Assembly (NCBI GenBank): GCA_028289605.1
Contig: JANQON010000006.1
Coordinates: forward strand, 124,001 to 188,000
Origin: Hyphococcus sp.
Lineage (GTDB): Bacteria; Pseudomonadota; Alphaproteobacteria; Caulobacterales; Parvularculaceae
DNA length: 64,000 bases
Direction of reading: 5' to 3'
Shown: positions 34,055 to 42,419 of the stretch, one piece after another
How the letters are laid out: each line of letters starts with the position of its first letter
Position numbering within the stretch: the stretch's first letter is position 1
The notes under the pieces: model-generated
The model's database searches: none
Told to the model about the DNA's origin: nothing
Seen by the model: only the letters and a program-made list of their open reading frames with translations
Translations under genes and position numbers: made by a program

Positions 34055-34528
34055 TCAGGCGCCGCGCTCAAGGTCGCGGAAGGCTTTCCGCAGTCCGTAT
34101 TCGTCCGACGTCACCGCCGTTTCCAGCTCGGCGATGCGTGCGTCCAGTGCGCGAAACCGATGCTTCAACTCGGAGAACGTCACCTTCGGCCTGGTTGAGA
34201 ATGTTCGCCAGAACTTCTCTTCCTCTGTAGACTGATAGGCGGTGATTTTTGGACCGTCTTTCAGAATGAAAGCCGCGATAACATAAGCGACGATGGTCAG
34301 CGGCCCAAAAACGAAGAAGGACGCGAACAACACCAGCCGGATAACCTCAACGGGCCACCCATAGTAATTGCTTATGCCGGCGCAAACGCCCGCGATCCAG
34401 CCGCGATCTTTGTCCTTGTACAAACGGTGTCTGTTCGGACCCGGTCCCGGCGCGCCTGCGCGATGGGCGTAACCGCCCTTGTCGCGATAGTGGTGATGGT
34501 GGTGATGATGATAATGCCGTTCACGCAT
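34055..34528 (-). CDS. pspC: Phage-shock protein C, with His-rich N-terminus
   Basis: A 157-residue PspC-domain protein. The N-terminus MRERHYHHHHHHHYRDKGGY has eight His among the first 13 residues, then the PspC motif RHRLYKDKDRGWIAGVCAGI-like region and a membrane segment (VIRLVLFASFFVFGPLTIVAYVIAAFIL). A C-terminal coiled-coil (ELKHRFRALDARIAELETAV) follows and may contact PspA or PspB. PspC senses membrane stress and recruits PspA. The ATG at 34528 overlaps the end of pspB by 8 bp, with CCGGAG upstream; the longer upstream frame is antisense noise. Confidence 0.85.
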   Translation of the reverse strand: MRERHYHHHHHHHYRDKGGYAHRAGAPGPGPNRHRLYKDKDRGWIAGVCAGISNYYGWPVEVIRLVLFASFFVFGPLTIVAYVIAAFILKDGPKITAYQSTEEEKFWRTFSTRPKVTFSELKHRFRALDARIAELETAVTSDEYGLRKAFRDLERGA

Positions 34529-34766
34529 TGGGACGCTCCGGATAGTCCTGTCGCCAGTCCGGCGCTTCCTTGTCCAGGATCGTTTCCAGCGCCTCGACGC
34601 GTCGCTCAAGGCGTTGCGCCGTGCGCCAGAGATCGTCGACAAGACGTTCATCATCGGCGGAAATCGATTTGGTTTTGCGCAATTCCGTCTGGTAGTGCAA
34701 AAACACCGCCGGACAGGCCACGAATATGATCGCGACAATTGCGACAACCCACGCAAAATCAGCCAT
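34521..34766 (-). CDS. pspB: Phage-shock protein B
   Basis: An 81-residue PspB. One N-terminal membrane segment (FAWVVAIVAIIFVACPAVFL) is followed by a cytoplasmic leucine-zipper-like helix (LVDDLWRTAQRLERRVEALETIL) and the ending DKEAPDWRQDYPERPNA, whose APDWRxxY core is diagnostic. PspB and PspC together transmit membrane stress to PspA. It overlaps pspC by 8 bp and is 15 bp after pspA. Confidence 0.93.
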   Translation of the reverse strand: MADFAWVVAIVAIIFVACPAVFLHYQTELRKTKSISADDERLVDDLWRTAQRLERRVEALETILDKEAPDWRQDYPERPNA

Positions 34767-34781
34767 TAAATCGCCCTTCCC

Positions 34782-35465
34782 TTAACCCTCGCTAGATTGT
34801 GATGTGCGTGCGGCGATGCGCGCTTTCAAGGCGTCGAGCTCAGCTTTTACCGCATCTTCCGATTCCAGCTCGGCGAATTCGTCCTCTAGCGTCTTCGGAC
34901 GACCCAGCGCCCAGCTTTCCGCTTCCGCCTCCAACTCATCGATTCGGCGCTCGTAGCGGTCGAACCGCGCCATAGCGTCGTCAATCCGTCCGTCATGGAC
35001 TTGTCGACTGATCCGCACGCTGTCGGATGCTGCATTGCGGCGCAACTCAAGCGAGCGTTGCTTGGCGCGCGCTTCTTTTAGCTTCGCCTGCAGCTTATCG
35101 AGATCATCGTTGGTTTTGGCCACCGTCTCGTCGATGGCGACAAGCTCCTTATCGAGAATATCGACCATCTCTCCGGCTTTGCGTTTGGCGGCGATGGCGC
35201 CCTTGGCCAAGTCGTCGCGGCCTTTTGCAATGGCCAGTTCCGCCTTGGATTCCCATTCGCTGGCGCGCTTCTGGAATTCGTCGCGCTTACGTTGGATTTC
35301 CTTTTTGTCGGCGATGGCCCGGGCCGCGTTGGCCCGCACTTCGACAAGCGTGTCTTCCATCTCCTGAATGATCAGCCGCACGATCTTCTCCGGATCTTCG
35401 GCGCGGTCGAGCATGGAGTTGATGTTGGAATTGACGATGTCGCTCAATCGGGAAAAAACGCCCAT
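34782..35465 (-). CDS. pspA: Phage-shock protein A
   Basis: A 227-residue PspA/IM30 coiled-coil protein. The amphipathic start MGVFSRLSDIVNSNINSMLD and the following RAEDPEKIVRLIIQEMEDT match the Escherichia coli protein nearly throughout. PspA holds the activator PspF inactive in the cytoplasm and, under stress, forms scaffolds on the inner membrane. It is downstream of a 41-residue microprotein and the sigma-54 promoter, and the first large gene of the operon. Confidence 0.95.
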   Translation of the reverse strand: MGVFSRLSDIVNSNINSMLDRAEDPEKIVRLIIQEMEDTLVEVRANAARAIADKKEIQRKRDEFQKRASEWESKAELAIAKGRDDLAKGAIAAKRKAGEMVDILDKELVAIDETVAKTNDDLDKLQAKLKEARAKQRSLELRRNAASDSVRISRQVHDGRIDDAMARFDRYERRIDELEAEAESWALGRPKTLEDEFAELESEDAVKAELDALKARIAARTSQSSEG

Positions 35466-35477
35466 GAGGTTTCTCCT

Positions 35478-35603
35478 TTAAAATATGATGCCGCCGAGGA
35501 TGAAGCCGATGAAAAAGGCGCCCCAGGCGAAGCCGGCGCGGCCCGAGACGGCGCGTTCCAGGCGGTTCTCCCAGTAGCGGTCGTCATATCGGGATCGGTG
35601 CAT
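35478..35603 (-). CDS. Psp-locus membrane microprotein (41 aa), first gene of the operon
   Basis: The 41-residue product starts MHRSRYDDRYWENRLERAVS and ends GRAGFAWGAFFIGFILGGIIF, a charged amphipathic head with one C-terminal membrane segment. The start at 35603 is fixed by AAAGGAGA. It is 12 bp ahead of pspA and directly behind the sigma-54 promoter, so it is expressed with the Psp response. No family recognised; PspG or PspD relatives are possible by position but not shown by sequence. Confidence 0.65.
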   Translation of the reverse strand: MHRSRYDDRYWENRLERAVSGRAGFAWGAFFIGFILGGIIF

Positions 35604-35650
35604 TTCAGTCTCCTTTCGGCGGTGTTGTTGAACCCGTCTGGCCTTAACCA

Positions 35651-35667
35651 TTGCGAAAGCCGTGCCA
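35651..35667 (-). promoter_or_regulatory. Sigma-54 promoter of the psp operon
   Basis: On the minus strand TGGCACGGCTTTCGCAA fits TGGCACR-N4-TTGCW at every position but one (C for T in the -12 element). The GG and GC are correctly spaced, and the start point would be about 40 bases before the first microprotein. PspF, the matching enhancer-binding protein, is encoded divergently. The AT-rich stretch 35690-35760 (with similar GTGATTTTTAC and inverted AAAAATTCAC blocks) is the likely PspF binding region. Confidence 0.85.
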
Positions 35668-35799
35668 ACTTTGGCCATGACGTCTAAGGCGTTGTTTTCA
35701 CTGACAATAAAAATTCACATGGACATTCGCCGTTGAAATTATGGTGATTTTTACACATATATGGGCATCGTTTACCCGCAAAATCGGTATTTTACGCCT

Positions 35800-36849
35800 A
35801 TGGAAACGCCCCCATCGCCGCCGGAATTAATCGGACATAGCCCCGTCTTTTTAGACGCGCTGGCGCACGCCTCAGCCATCGCGCCGGTGGAACGCCCGGC
35901 GCTGATTTTGGGGGAACGCGGTACGGGCAAGGAACTGCTGGCCGCGCGGATCCACTTCCTGTCGGCGCGTTGGGACGGACCGCTCGTCAAACTGAATTGC
36001 GCCGCCATGAACGAAGAGCTTCTGGAAAGCGAACTCTTCGGCCATGAAGCCGGCGCCTTCACCGGCGCATCCAAGAAACACCGCGGCCGATTTGAGCGGG
36101 CCGAAGGAGGCACCCTTTTTCTGGACGAAATCGCGTCCGCGTCGGCCAGAGTGCAGGAGAAACTGCTGCGAGTGATTGAATACGGAGAATACGAACGGGT
36201 CGGCGGCGAGGAAACGAGAACCGCCGATGTGCGCATCGTCGCCGCCGCTAATGTCAATCTGAGGGCCCGAGCGCGATCCGGAAAGTTCCGTGCCGACCTG
36301 CTGGATAGGCTCGCTTTTGACGTTGTGGTCGCGCCGCCCCTGCGCGACCGGCGCGAAGACATTCCCCTGCTCGCCGCCCATTTCGCCGGCGTCATGGCGG
36401 CCGAACTCGGCGCCGATTTTCCGGGCCTGGCGCCGGCGGCGGTCGCCGCTCTTTTGGCGCATGACTGGCCGGGGAATGTCCGGGAGCTGAAAAACGCGGC
36501 CGAGCGCGCCATGTTTCATTGGACGCAGCAAGACGGCCCGGCGCAAATCGAATCAGTCGTGATCGATCCGTTCGCCCAGGACGGCGTCCCGGCGGCGCCG
36601 GCGAACGATCAGGACCATGTTAAATCGTCCCTCCCGAAAAAAACGCCGCCTCCCACCGAAAGTGTTAACGGAGCGTCTCTGCGCGACCATCTCGACGCCA
36701 TCGAAAAGCGCTGCGTCACCGATGCGCTGGCGCAGACCGGCGGCAGCCAAAAACGCGCGGCGACACTACTGGGTCTGACGTACGATCAAATGCGCGGCGT
36801 CGTGCGCAAACACGACCTCGACGCCAAGAAGATTTCCGGAAATTCATAA
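35800..36849 (+). CDS. pspF: PspF, sigma-54 activator of the phage-shock response
   Basis: A 349-residue AAA+ enhancer-binding protein without a receiver domain, as in PspF. Walker A is GERGTGKE, the sigma-54-contact loop is ESELFGHEAGAFTGA, Walker B is GGTLFLDEI, and RADLLDRLAFDVV holds the arginine-finger region. The C-terminal helix-turn-helix (SQKRAATLLGLTYDQMRGVV) binds the upstream enhancer. The sequence is close to the E. coli protein over the whole AAA+ core. I chose ATG at 35800 because it gives the short N-terminus of the family; ATG at 35761 is possible, and neither has a good ribosome site. Divergent from pspA. Confidence 0.93.
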   Translation: METPPSPPELIGHSPVFLDALAHASAIAPVERPALILGERGTGKELLAARIHFLSARWDGPLVKLNCAAMNEELLESELFGHEAGAFTGASKKHRGRFERAEGGTLFLDEIASASARVQEKLLRVIEYGEYERVGGEETRTADVRIVAAANVNLRARARSGKFRADLLDRLAFDVVVAPPLRDRREDIPLLAAHFAGVMAAELGADFPGLAPAAVAALLAHDWPGNVRELKNAAERAMFHWTQQDGPAQIESVVIDPFAQDGVPAAPANDQDHVKSSLPKKTPPPTESVNGASLRDHLDAIEKRCVTDALAQTGGSQKRAATLLGLTYDQMRGVVRKHDLDAKKISGNS

Positions 36850-37018
36850 AGCGCCGCAAGACTCTGAAACCTTGACGTTTTGGAATGTTCAAGACCGCCG
36901 TAACGCTACAATTGAACTTGATCGCTCTGGGGAACGGCGCCCTTATATCGGGTATTGGGACGTCCTCCTCCGACCGGACGCGGGGCCGTTATTCATCGCA
37001 AGCACAAAGGGAGCTTTC

Positions 37019-38830
37019 ATGCATCGAAGCGTAATGCGCGCCGGGGCGGGCGCGCTTGTTGCAGCTGCGGGACTGACCGCAACGGCAATGGCTCAAACGA
37101 TCGACTTCGGCGAACGGCCGGTCGCCCCCTCATCGGGCGCTTCAGAACGTTATATTGTCGTGTTCAAAGAAAGTACGACGGCGTTTTCGGCTGAACGCGC
37201 CATCAGCGACTTTACGATTACACGCACCGGCGAGGTGGGCCATATTTACCGCCGCGCCATTAAAGGCTTTTCCGTCACGGCGACGGAAGCGGAGCGCAGC
37301 CGCATCGCCTCGGATCCGCGCGTGGCGTTCATCGAGCCGGATCTGCCGATGAGCATCGACGCTCAGACGACGCCGACCGGCATCAATCGCAGCGTTGCGG
37401 CTGGCAACGCTAATATCGACATCGACGCCACTGACGACTTCCGGGTCGATGTTGATATCGCCATCTTGGACACCGGCATCGATCGCGAGCACCCTGACTT
37501 GAACGTGGTGGGCGGCGTTGACTGCACCCGGATCATCGGCGTTTGCGACAACAGCCGCGACGGCGATGACGATCACTATCACGGCACCCATGTGGCCGGC
37601 TCCGCCGCAGCGATCGACAATGGCGACGGCGTCGTCGGCGTTGCGCCGGGCGCGCGTCTGTGGGCGGTGAAAGTGCTCGATTCCCGGGGATCGGGTTTCA
37701 CCTCCGGCATCATCGCCGGCATCGACTGGGTGATCGACCGCGGCGATATCGAAGTCCTGAATATGAGCCTTGGCGGCGCCGGCAGAAGCACCGCCTTTCG
37801 CAACGCCATCGACAATGCGGTGAACAACGGCGTTGTCGTGGTCGTGGCCGCCGGCAATTCGAATCGCGACGCCAACAACTATTCGCCGGCCTTTGTGCCG
37901 AACGCGATCACGGTGTCCGCGCTCGCCGACTTTGACGGCTTGCCGGGCGGCAATGGATCGCGGACCTGTCGCAACGATCAAGACGATACGTTGGCGAATT
38001 TCTCAAATTGGGGATCGGCGGTCGACATCGCTGCGCCGGGCGTCTGCATTCTTTCAACCATTCCCCTGGAGCGGGGTCAGTTCGGCACGCTAAGCGGCAC
38101 GTCGATGGCGTCGCCCCATGTCGCCGGCGCCGCGGGATTGTTGGCCAGCGGATCAAACGCGCCGCAAAACGCCAACGACGTCCAGTCCATTCGCAACGCC
38201 CTTGTCGGCAACGGCAACTTCAACTGGACCGATGATTCCGGGGACGGCATCACCGAAGCGCTGCTCGACGTCTCCGGCTTCAGCCCGACCCTGTTGCCCA
38301 CCGGCGGCGGCGGAGGCGGAGGCGGCGGCGGCGGAGGCGGCGGCGGCGGCAATGTCGCCCCGACGGCGAGCTTCGACGTTAGCTGCGACTTCCTCAGCTG
38401 TTCGTTCACGGACGGATCCACCGACGACGTCGGCGTCGTCAGCTGGTCCTGGGATTTCGGTGACGGCTCGTCATCGTCGACGCAAAACCCGTCTCACAAT
38501 TATTCGGCCGCCGGCGACTATACGGTAACGCTTACCGTCGCTGACGCTGAAGGCGAAACCGACAGCGCCAGCCAGACTATTACCGTTGACGACGACTCAT
38601 CCGGCGGCGGCGGCGGCGGCGGATTCGCGGTCGGCGACTCCGTTGTGATCGCTGTGATGGACCGGTGGCGCAGCGAGCCGGGCGGCGGCATGCGCGGCGA
38701 CCGGCTGCCGGTCGGAACGCCGGCGGTGATCATCGACGGACCGGCGACGGTGAACGGCGCCGTCTGGTGGAGAATCCAAACGCCGAACCGCATCGGTTGG
38801 TACCTCGAAGCCAATCTCGCACCGTCCTAA
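37019..38830 (+). CDS. Secreted subtilisin-family protease with PKD and SH3-like domains
   Basis: A 603-residue S8 protease. Signal peptide about 1-25 (ATAMAQ), an I9-type propeptide (RYIVVFKESTT...RAIKGFSVTATEAE), then the catalytic domain with D151 (LDTGIDREHP), H188 (HGTHVAGSAA) and S362 (GTSMASPHVAG). A linker of 16 glycines leads to a PKD domain (APTASFDVSC...WDFGDGSSSSTQNPSHNYSAAGDYTV), then a second Gly run and an SH3-like end (VWWRIQTPNRIGWYLEANLAPS). The gene has AAGGGAG before the ATG at 37019 and a textbook terminator after the stop. Monocistronic. Substrate unknown; probably extracellular. Confidence 0.9.
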   Translation: MHRSVMRAGAGALVAAAGLTATAMAQTIDFGERPVAPSSGASERYIVVFKESTTAFSAERAISDFTITRTGEVGHIYRRAIKGFSVTATEAERSRIASDPRVAFIEPDLPMSIDAQTTPTGINRSVAAGNANIDIDATDDFRVDVDIAILDTGIDREHPDLNVVGGVDCTRIIGVCDNSRDGDDDHYHGTHVAGSAAAIDNGDGVVGVAPGARLWAVKVLDSRGSGFTSGIIAGIDWVIDRGDIEVLNMSLGGAGRSTAFRNAIDNAVNNGVVVVVAAGNSNRDANNYSPAFVPNAITVSALADFDGLPGGNGSRTCRNDQDDTLANFSNWGSAVDIAAPGVCILSTIPLERGQFGTLSGTSMASPHVAGAAGLLASGSNAPQNANDVQSIRNALVGNGNFNWTDDSGDGITEALLDVSGFSPTLLPTGGGGGGGGGGGGGGGGNVAPTASFDVSCDFLSCSFTDGSTDDVGVVSWSWDFGDGSSSSTQNPSHNYSAAGDYTVTLTVADAEGETDSASQTITVDDDSSGGGGGGGFAVGDSVVIAVMDRWRSEPGGGMRGDRLPVGTPAVIIDGPATVNGAVWWRIQTPNRIGWYLEANLAPS

Positions 38831-38854
38831 GCGGCGGTTCGGGACGAAAAAAAC

Positions 38855-38886
38855 AAACCGGCCGCTTTAGAGCGGCCGGTTTTTTT
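38855..38886 (+). terminator. Intrinsic terminator of the subtilase gene
   Basis: A perfect 12-bp stem, AAACCGGCCGCT paired with AGCGGCCGGTTT, a 4-base loop and a run of T. An A-rich run precedes it, so it can work for both strands, including for the minus-strand phenylalanine hydroxylase gene beyond the repeat. Confidence 0.93.
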
Positions 38887-38917
38887 GTGGGGTTGTTCGC
38901 CAAACAGAATTTTTGGC

Positions 38918-39072
38918 CCGCTCATCCCGTCGGACGGGGTTGGGCCCCCGTCCGACCCCGCGCGCGAAGGCGCGCTAGCTAAAAATTGACCGCGTTGCGG
39001 TCGGACCGGGATCTGATGAAATTAGCGCCGGAGTATGCCGTACAAGGTCCCGGCCTTCGCCGGGATGAGCGG
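38918..39072. repeat. Palindromic repeat, family A copy 7, with nested module
   Basis: An extended copy with family A ends (CCGCTCATCCCG and CCTTCGCCGGGATGAGCGG). Inside it carries GCGCGCGAAGGCGCGC and then AATTGACCGCGTTGCGGTCG, the same nested block as at 14102, plus a left palindrome GTCGGACGGGG...CCCCGTCCGAC. It ends four bases before the phhA stop. Confidence 0.85.
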
Positions 39073-39075
39073 GTT

Positions 39076-39978
39076 TTAACCCCCAAACTGTCCGCGTGAA
39101 ACCACCTTGTCCGTATCCAGAATACGTTCCGGATCGATCGGTTCCTTGCCGGCGCCGCGTTTGTAATAGGGCGTGAAGTCGTGGTCGCAGATTTCAAACA
39201 ATTGGTCGAAGTTATCGATCACGAAGTAAGTCTTCTGAAAATCGTCGACCATATAGGCCGTGTTCAACACTCGCTCGAGATCAAAGGCGATGCGGTTCGG
39301 CTTAGGACTTTCGACCGAATATATTGTCTCGTCTTTTGACGACAGCATGCCGGCGCCGAAGGCGCGCAAGCCCTCGTCGGTCGAAATCAGCCCAAACTCC
39401 ACAATGTACCAGTAGAGCCGCGCCAGCATCTTGGTGGCGCCGTGTTCGATGGCCTTGGGACCGCCAATACCGTATTTCTGCATATAGGTGGAAAATACGG
39501 GGTTAGAGAGCAGCGGCACATGGCCGAAGAAATCGTGAAACACATCCGGCTCGACCAGATAATCAATCTCGTCTTGCCGGCGCATCCACCAGCTCACCGG
39601 AAACCGCTTGTTGGCGAGATGGTCGAAAAAGACGCCGTCCGGAATCAATCCCGGCACCGCCTTCAATTCCCAGCCGGTCGCCTTGGCGAGTATCTCATTG
39701 GCGTCGTCAAGACGCGGGATCGCGGAGCCGGCGTTGAGCTTTTCGAGCCCTTGCAGATACTCCTTGGCCGCATAGCCGGGCAAAAGCTTCATCTGGCGAT
39801 TATAGAGAAACCGCCAGCGCTCCTGCTCTTCTTCTGTATACTGATCGTATGGCTGTTCGATCGTATAATCCGCGCGCATATGCTCATAGTCGCCGCGCAG
39901 TTGATGCGTGGTGTTCGCCTCAAACGGATTGGCTTTCGGCTCGTTATCAGAAGAGCCGTCCTCAGCAGGTTTTGTCAT
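39076..39978 (-). CDS. phhA: Phenylalanine 4-monooxygenase
   Basis: A 300-residue biopterin-dependent aromatic amino acid hydroxylase making tyrosine from phenylalanine. The iron ligands are H148 and H153 in EPDVFHDFFGHVP and E194 in LYWYIVEFGL. The family regions IPDGVFFDHLANKRFPV and AYMVDDFQKTYFVID are intact. An AAGGGG precedes the ATG at 39978; ten earlier codons are in frame but have no better site. No pterin-recycling dehydratase (phhB) is adjacent. The family A repeat begins 4 bp after the stop. Confidence 0.95.
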   Translation of the reverse strand: MTKPAEDGSSDNEPKANPFEANTTHQLRGDYEHMRADYTIEQPYDQYTEEEQERWRFLYNRQMKLLPGYAAKEYLQGLEKLNAGSAIPRLDDANEILAKATGWELKAVPGLIPDGVFFDHLANKRFPVSWWMRRQDEIDYLVEPDVFHDFFGHVPLLSNPVFSTYMQKYGIGGPKAIEHGATKMLARLYWYIVEFGLISTDEGLRAFGAGMLSSKDETIYSVESPKPNRIAFDLERVLNTAYMVDDFQKTYFVIDNFDQLFEICDHDFTPYYKRGAGKEPIDPERILDTDKVVSRGQFGG

Positions 39979-40051
39979 GCCCCTTAAATAGGCCGTCAGG
40001 CGGGACATTTCATGTCAAAAATTCCCGCCTGAACGCTATTTTCTGTGCGCC

Positions 40052-40576
40052 CTAGACGCCGGCGGCAAGCATTGCCTGACGCTGGGCGAAGACCTCCAGT
40101 TCGCCGCGGCGCAGCACGCCGTTGCGGTTGAAGTCTGCAGCGTCGAAAACCCCCTGCTGCGCATTTGTGAATTCGTCTTCGTTGAGGCGTCCGTCATCGC
40201 CGGCGTGCAGGTAAAAGACGTTGCGCGCAACGGCGTCGACCCGGGCGTGCTCCGCCGCGCTCAGCGACGCCGGCGCAAACCCCGCAAGCGTCACCCGGGC
40301 CGGGCCCGCTTCGCTTTCGATGACGATGAACCCATTGAGCCGCGCCAGCTCAGCGGAAACAATTGCCAATGCAGCATATTCATCCGCATCGAGCGCGCCG
40401 TCCTGATTGCGGTCGGCACGGTGAAAGACCGTCGCCGCGTGATCGGCGAGCGCCTCTTCAGTCAGCGCCTTCAGGGCGTCGCCGCTGTAAGCCTCGGGCA
40501 AGTCGCTTGCTGACGTATAGGCCAATCCCGCGGCGGCGAGGACGGCGGCGGCGGACTTTATCACGAACGTCATCAT
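40052..40576 (-). CDS. Exported EF-hand calcium-binding protein
   Basis: A 174-residue protein with an N-terminal signal peptide (MMTFVIKSAAAVLAAAGLAY). One canonical EF-hand loop is DRNQDGALDADE; two weaker ones follow (AGDDGRLNEDE and DFNRNGVLRRGE), the last lacking a good acidic residue at position 5. A periplasmic calcium-sensing or buffering role is plausible. GGAGAG precedes two consecutive ATGs (40576, 40573). The 284-bp gap upstream to the ABC exporter holds no gene I can support. Confidence 0.75.
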   Translation of the reverse strand: MMTFVIKSAAAVLAAAGLAYTSASDLPEAYSGDALKALTEEALADHAATVFHRADRNQDGALDADEYAALAIVSAELARLNGFIVIESEAGPARVTLAGFAPASLSAAEHARVDAVARNVFYLHAGDDGRLNEDEFTNAQQGVFDAADFNRNGVLRRGELEVFAQRQAMLAAGV

Positions 40577-40860
40577 CTCAAGTCTCTCCGTATCCGATGA
40601 GAGAACCATCGACAGCGAACGGGACCAGCGTTGGGACGTTTCGTGATCATTCCGCGGCGAATGGGGTCTTTTCGTGAACGCGCCTGGTTTTGCGGCCGCG
40701 ATTTGGCCTTTTTTCCATCGGCGGTTGTGCGGTTCTGCCCAGCAGACGCCTTGAACGGCGCACAGCCCTTCCCCGGCCGACAACCCTTGAGTGAACCAAT
40801 TTCGCCGCTCCGGCGACTTCTAACCAAATCAGCTATGGTGCGCCCCCAGGGAGATGCGGG

Positions 40861-41709
40861 ATGATCCGGGTAAACGAATTGAGCTTTACGTATGGCGGCG
40901 GCGCGCCGGCGGTCGCCGATCTCTCTTTCGGCGTCGAGCCAGGAGAGATTTTTGGGTTTCTCGGCCCCAGCGGCGCCGGCAAGACGACGACACAGAAGAT
41001 TCTCCTGCGTCTGTTGCGCGGCTACAAAGGGAGCATCGAGGTCTTCGGCAAGCCGCTTCAGCGTTGGGGGCGAGACTATTTTCAGAATGTCGGCGTCAGT
41101 TTTGAGTTCCCCAGCCACTACGCAAAACTGACGGCGCTGGAGAATTTGAAGCTCTTCGCCGCATTCTACGCCGGCCCCACCGCTGATCCGGCGGCGCTGC
41201 TTGAAGAGGTCGGCCTCGCCGAGGACGCGGACAAACGGGTTGAGCACTACTCCAAGGGCATGCGCATTCGCCTCAACGTCGCCCGGTCGCTGCTCAACAA
41301 TCCGCAGCTCTTGTTTCTGGACGAACCCACCGCCGGCCTCGATCCCGCAAACGCAAGGCGCATTCGCGACCTCATCGCGGACCGGCGCAAGGCCGGCGCA
41401 ACGGTCTTTTTGACAACGCACGATATGGGCGTCGCCGAAGCTTTGTGCGACCGAGTCGGACTGCTGGTGGACGGCCGTCTGGCGGCGCTTGATTCGCCGC
41501 GCGCCCTGCGCCTCGCCCATAGCCGCCGCGCGGTCGAAGTGACCTTTGTCAAGGACGGGGCGCGCGGATCGGAGACCTTTGATCTCGACGGCCTGTCGGA
41601 GAATGCGCAGTTTCGCGACCTCCTCCAGCGCGCGCAGATCGAGACGATCCATTCGCTCGAGCCGACCCTCGACGACGTCTTTATCAAGCTAGCGGGGGCG
41701 GCGACATGA
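40861..41709 (+). CDS. ABC exporter ATP-binding protein
   Basis: A 282-residue ATPase. Walker A is GPSGAGKTTTQK, the signature motif is SKGMRIRLNVARSLL, Walker B is LLFLDEPTAGLDP, and the switch His is in FLTTHDMG. The C-terminus has the extra domain common in drug or lipid exporters of the DrrA/CcmA class. The next two genes encode its membrane subunits (first overlapping by 4 bp), so this is a complete half of a three-gene exporter. GGGAG precedes the ATG. Substrate unknown. Confidence 0.9.
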   Translation: MIRVNELSFTYGGGAPAVADLSFGVEPGEIFGFLGPSGAGKTTTQKILLRLLRGYKGSIEVFGKPLQRWGRDYFQNVGVSFEFPSHYAKLTALENLKLFAAFYAGPTADPAALLEEVGLAEDADKRVEHYSKGMRIRLNVARSLLNNPQLLFLDEPTAGLDPANARRIRDLIADRRKAGATVFLTTHDMGVAEALCDRVGLLVDGRLAALDSPRALRLAHSRRAVEVTFVKDGARGSETFDLDGLSENAQFRDLLQRAQIETIHSLEPTLDDVFIKLAGAAT

Positions 41710-42416
41710 GCGCGCTCCCGGTCCTCATCGCCAACGACGTGCGGCTCCTTTATCGGTCGGGCTATATCGCCGTGTCCGCCATCGTCATCATTCTGTTCGC
41801 ACTCGGCGCGTCGCGCCTTTCTATTCCGCCGGCCGGGTTCGTCGCGGATTTCGCTGCGGCGATTGTGATTTTCCTTGCGGTGATGTCGCCGTTCCTCACG
41901 GTGGGCGTCCTCCTCCTCAACGAGCGCACGGAAGGGGTGTTGATCAGCCTCGCCGTCTCGCCGGCGCCACTCTGGCAGTCGCTCCTGTCACGGACGATCG
42001 TGATCGCAGCTCTTTCCGTTGTAGAAATGTTCGTATTATTTTTCGCCGCGTTCGGATCAAGCGTTGACGCGGGGCTGTTACTGGCGGGACTGGTGTCGAT
42101 CAGCGTTGTGTCGATCCTATTGGGCGTCGTCGCCGTCGCGCCGCACAGCGCGCTTTACGAATATATTTTGCCGATGGTGGGCTGGGTTCTGTTTTTGAGC
42201 GCGCCCGCCATGGCCGCGTTCGCAAGGCTCGATCCCCTTTGGACTGTCTGGCATCCGATGGCGCCGGCGCAGCGCCTTCTCGCCGGCGCCTTCGGCGCGC
42301 CAGGCGGCCTGCCGCTCGTCTACAGCGTATTAGGCAGTATTCTCTGGGCCGGACTGGCGGGCCTCGCCGCCGCAAGGGGCCTTGCCCGCATGCAGCGCGC
42401 CGAAGGGGAGGAATAA
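41706..42416 (+). CDS. ABC exporter permease subunit 1
   Basis: A 236-residue membrane protein with about six hydrophobic segments (for example YIAVSAIVIILFALGA, AAIVIFLAVMSPFLTVGVLLL, GMVSISVV-like SVVSILLGVVAVA, MVGWVLFLSAPAMAAFA). The NERTEGVLISLAVSPAP loop with its acidic start is the coupling-helix-like region seen in ABC-2-type permeases. The start overlaps the ATPase stop (ATGA). Paired with the second permease 3 bp downstream. Confidence 0.8.
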   Translation: MSALPVLIANDVRLLYRSGYIAVSAIVIILFALGASRLSIPPAGFVADFAAAIVIFLAVMSPFLTVGVLLLNERTEGVLISLAVSPAPLWQSLLSRTIVIAALSVVEMFVLFFAAFGSSVDAGLLLAGLVSISVVSILLGVVAVAPHSALYEYILPMVGWVLFLSAPAMAAFARLDPLWTVWHPMAPAQRLLAGAFGAPGGLPLVYSVLGSILWAGLAGLAAARGLARMQRAEGEE

Positions 42417-42419
42417 ACC

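Noticed and set aside
37142-37981. 279-codon frame on the minus strand inside the subtilase gene
   Set aside because: Antisense to the conserved catalytic domain; Val/Asp/His-rich composition, no domain.
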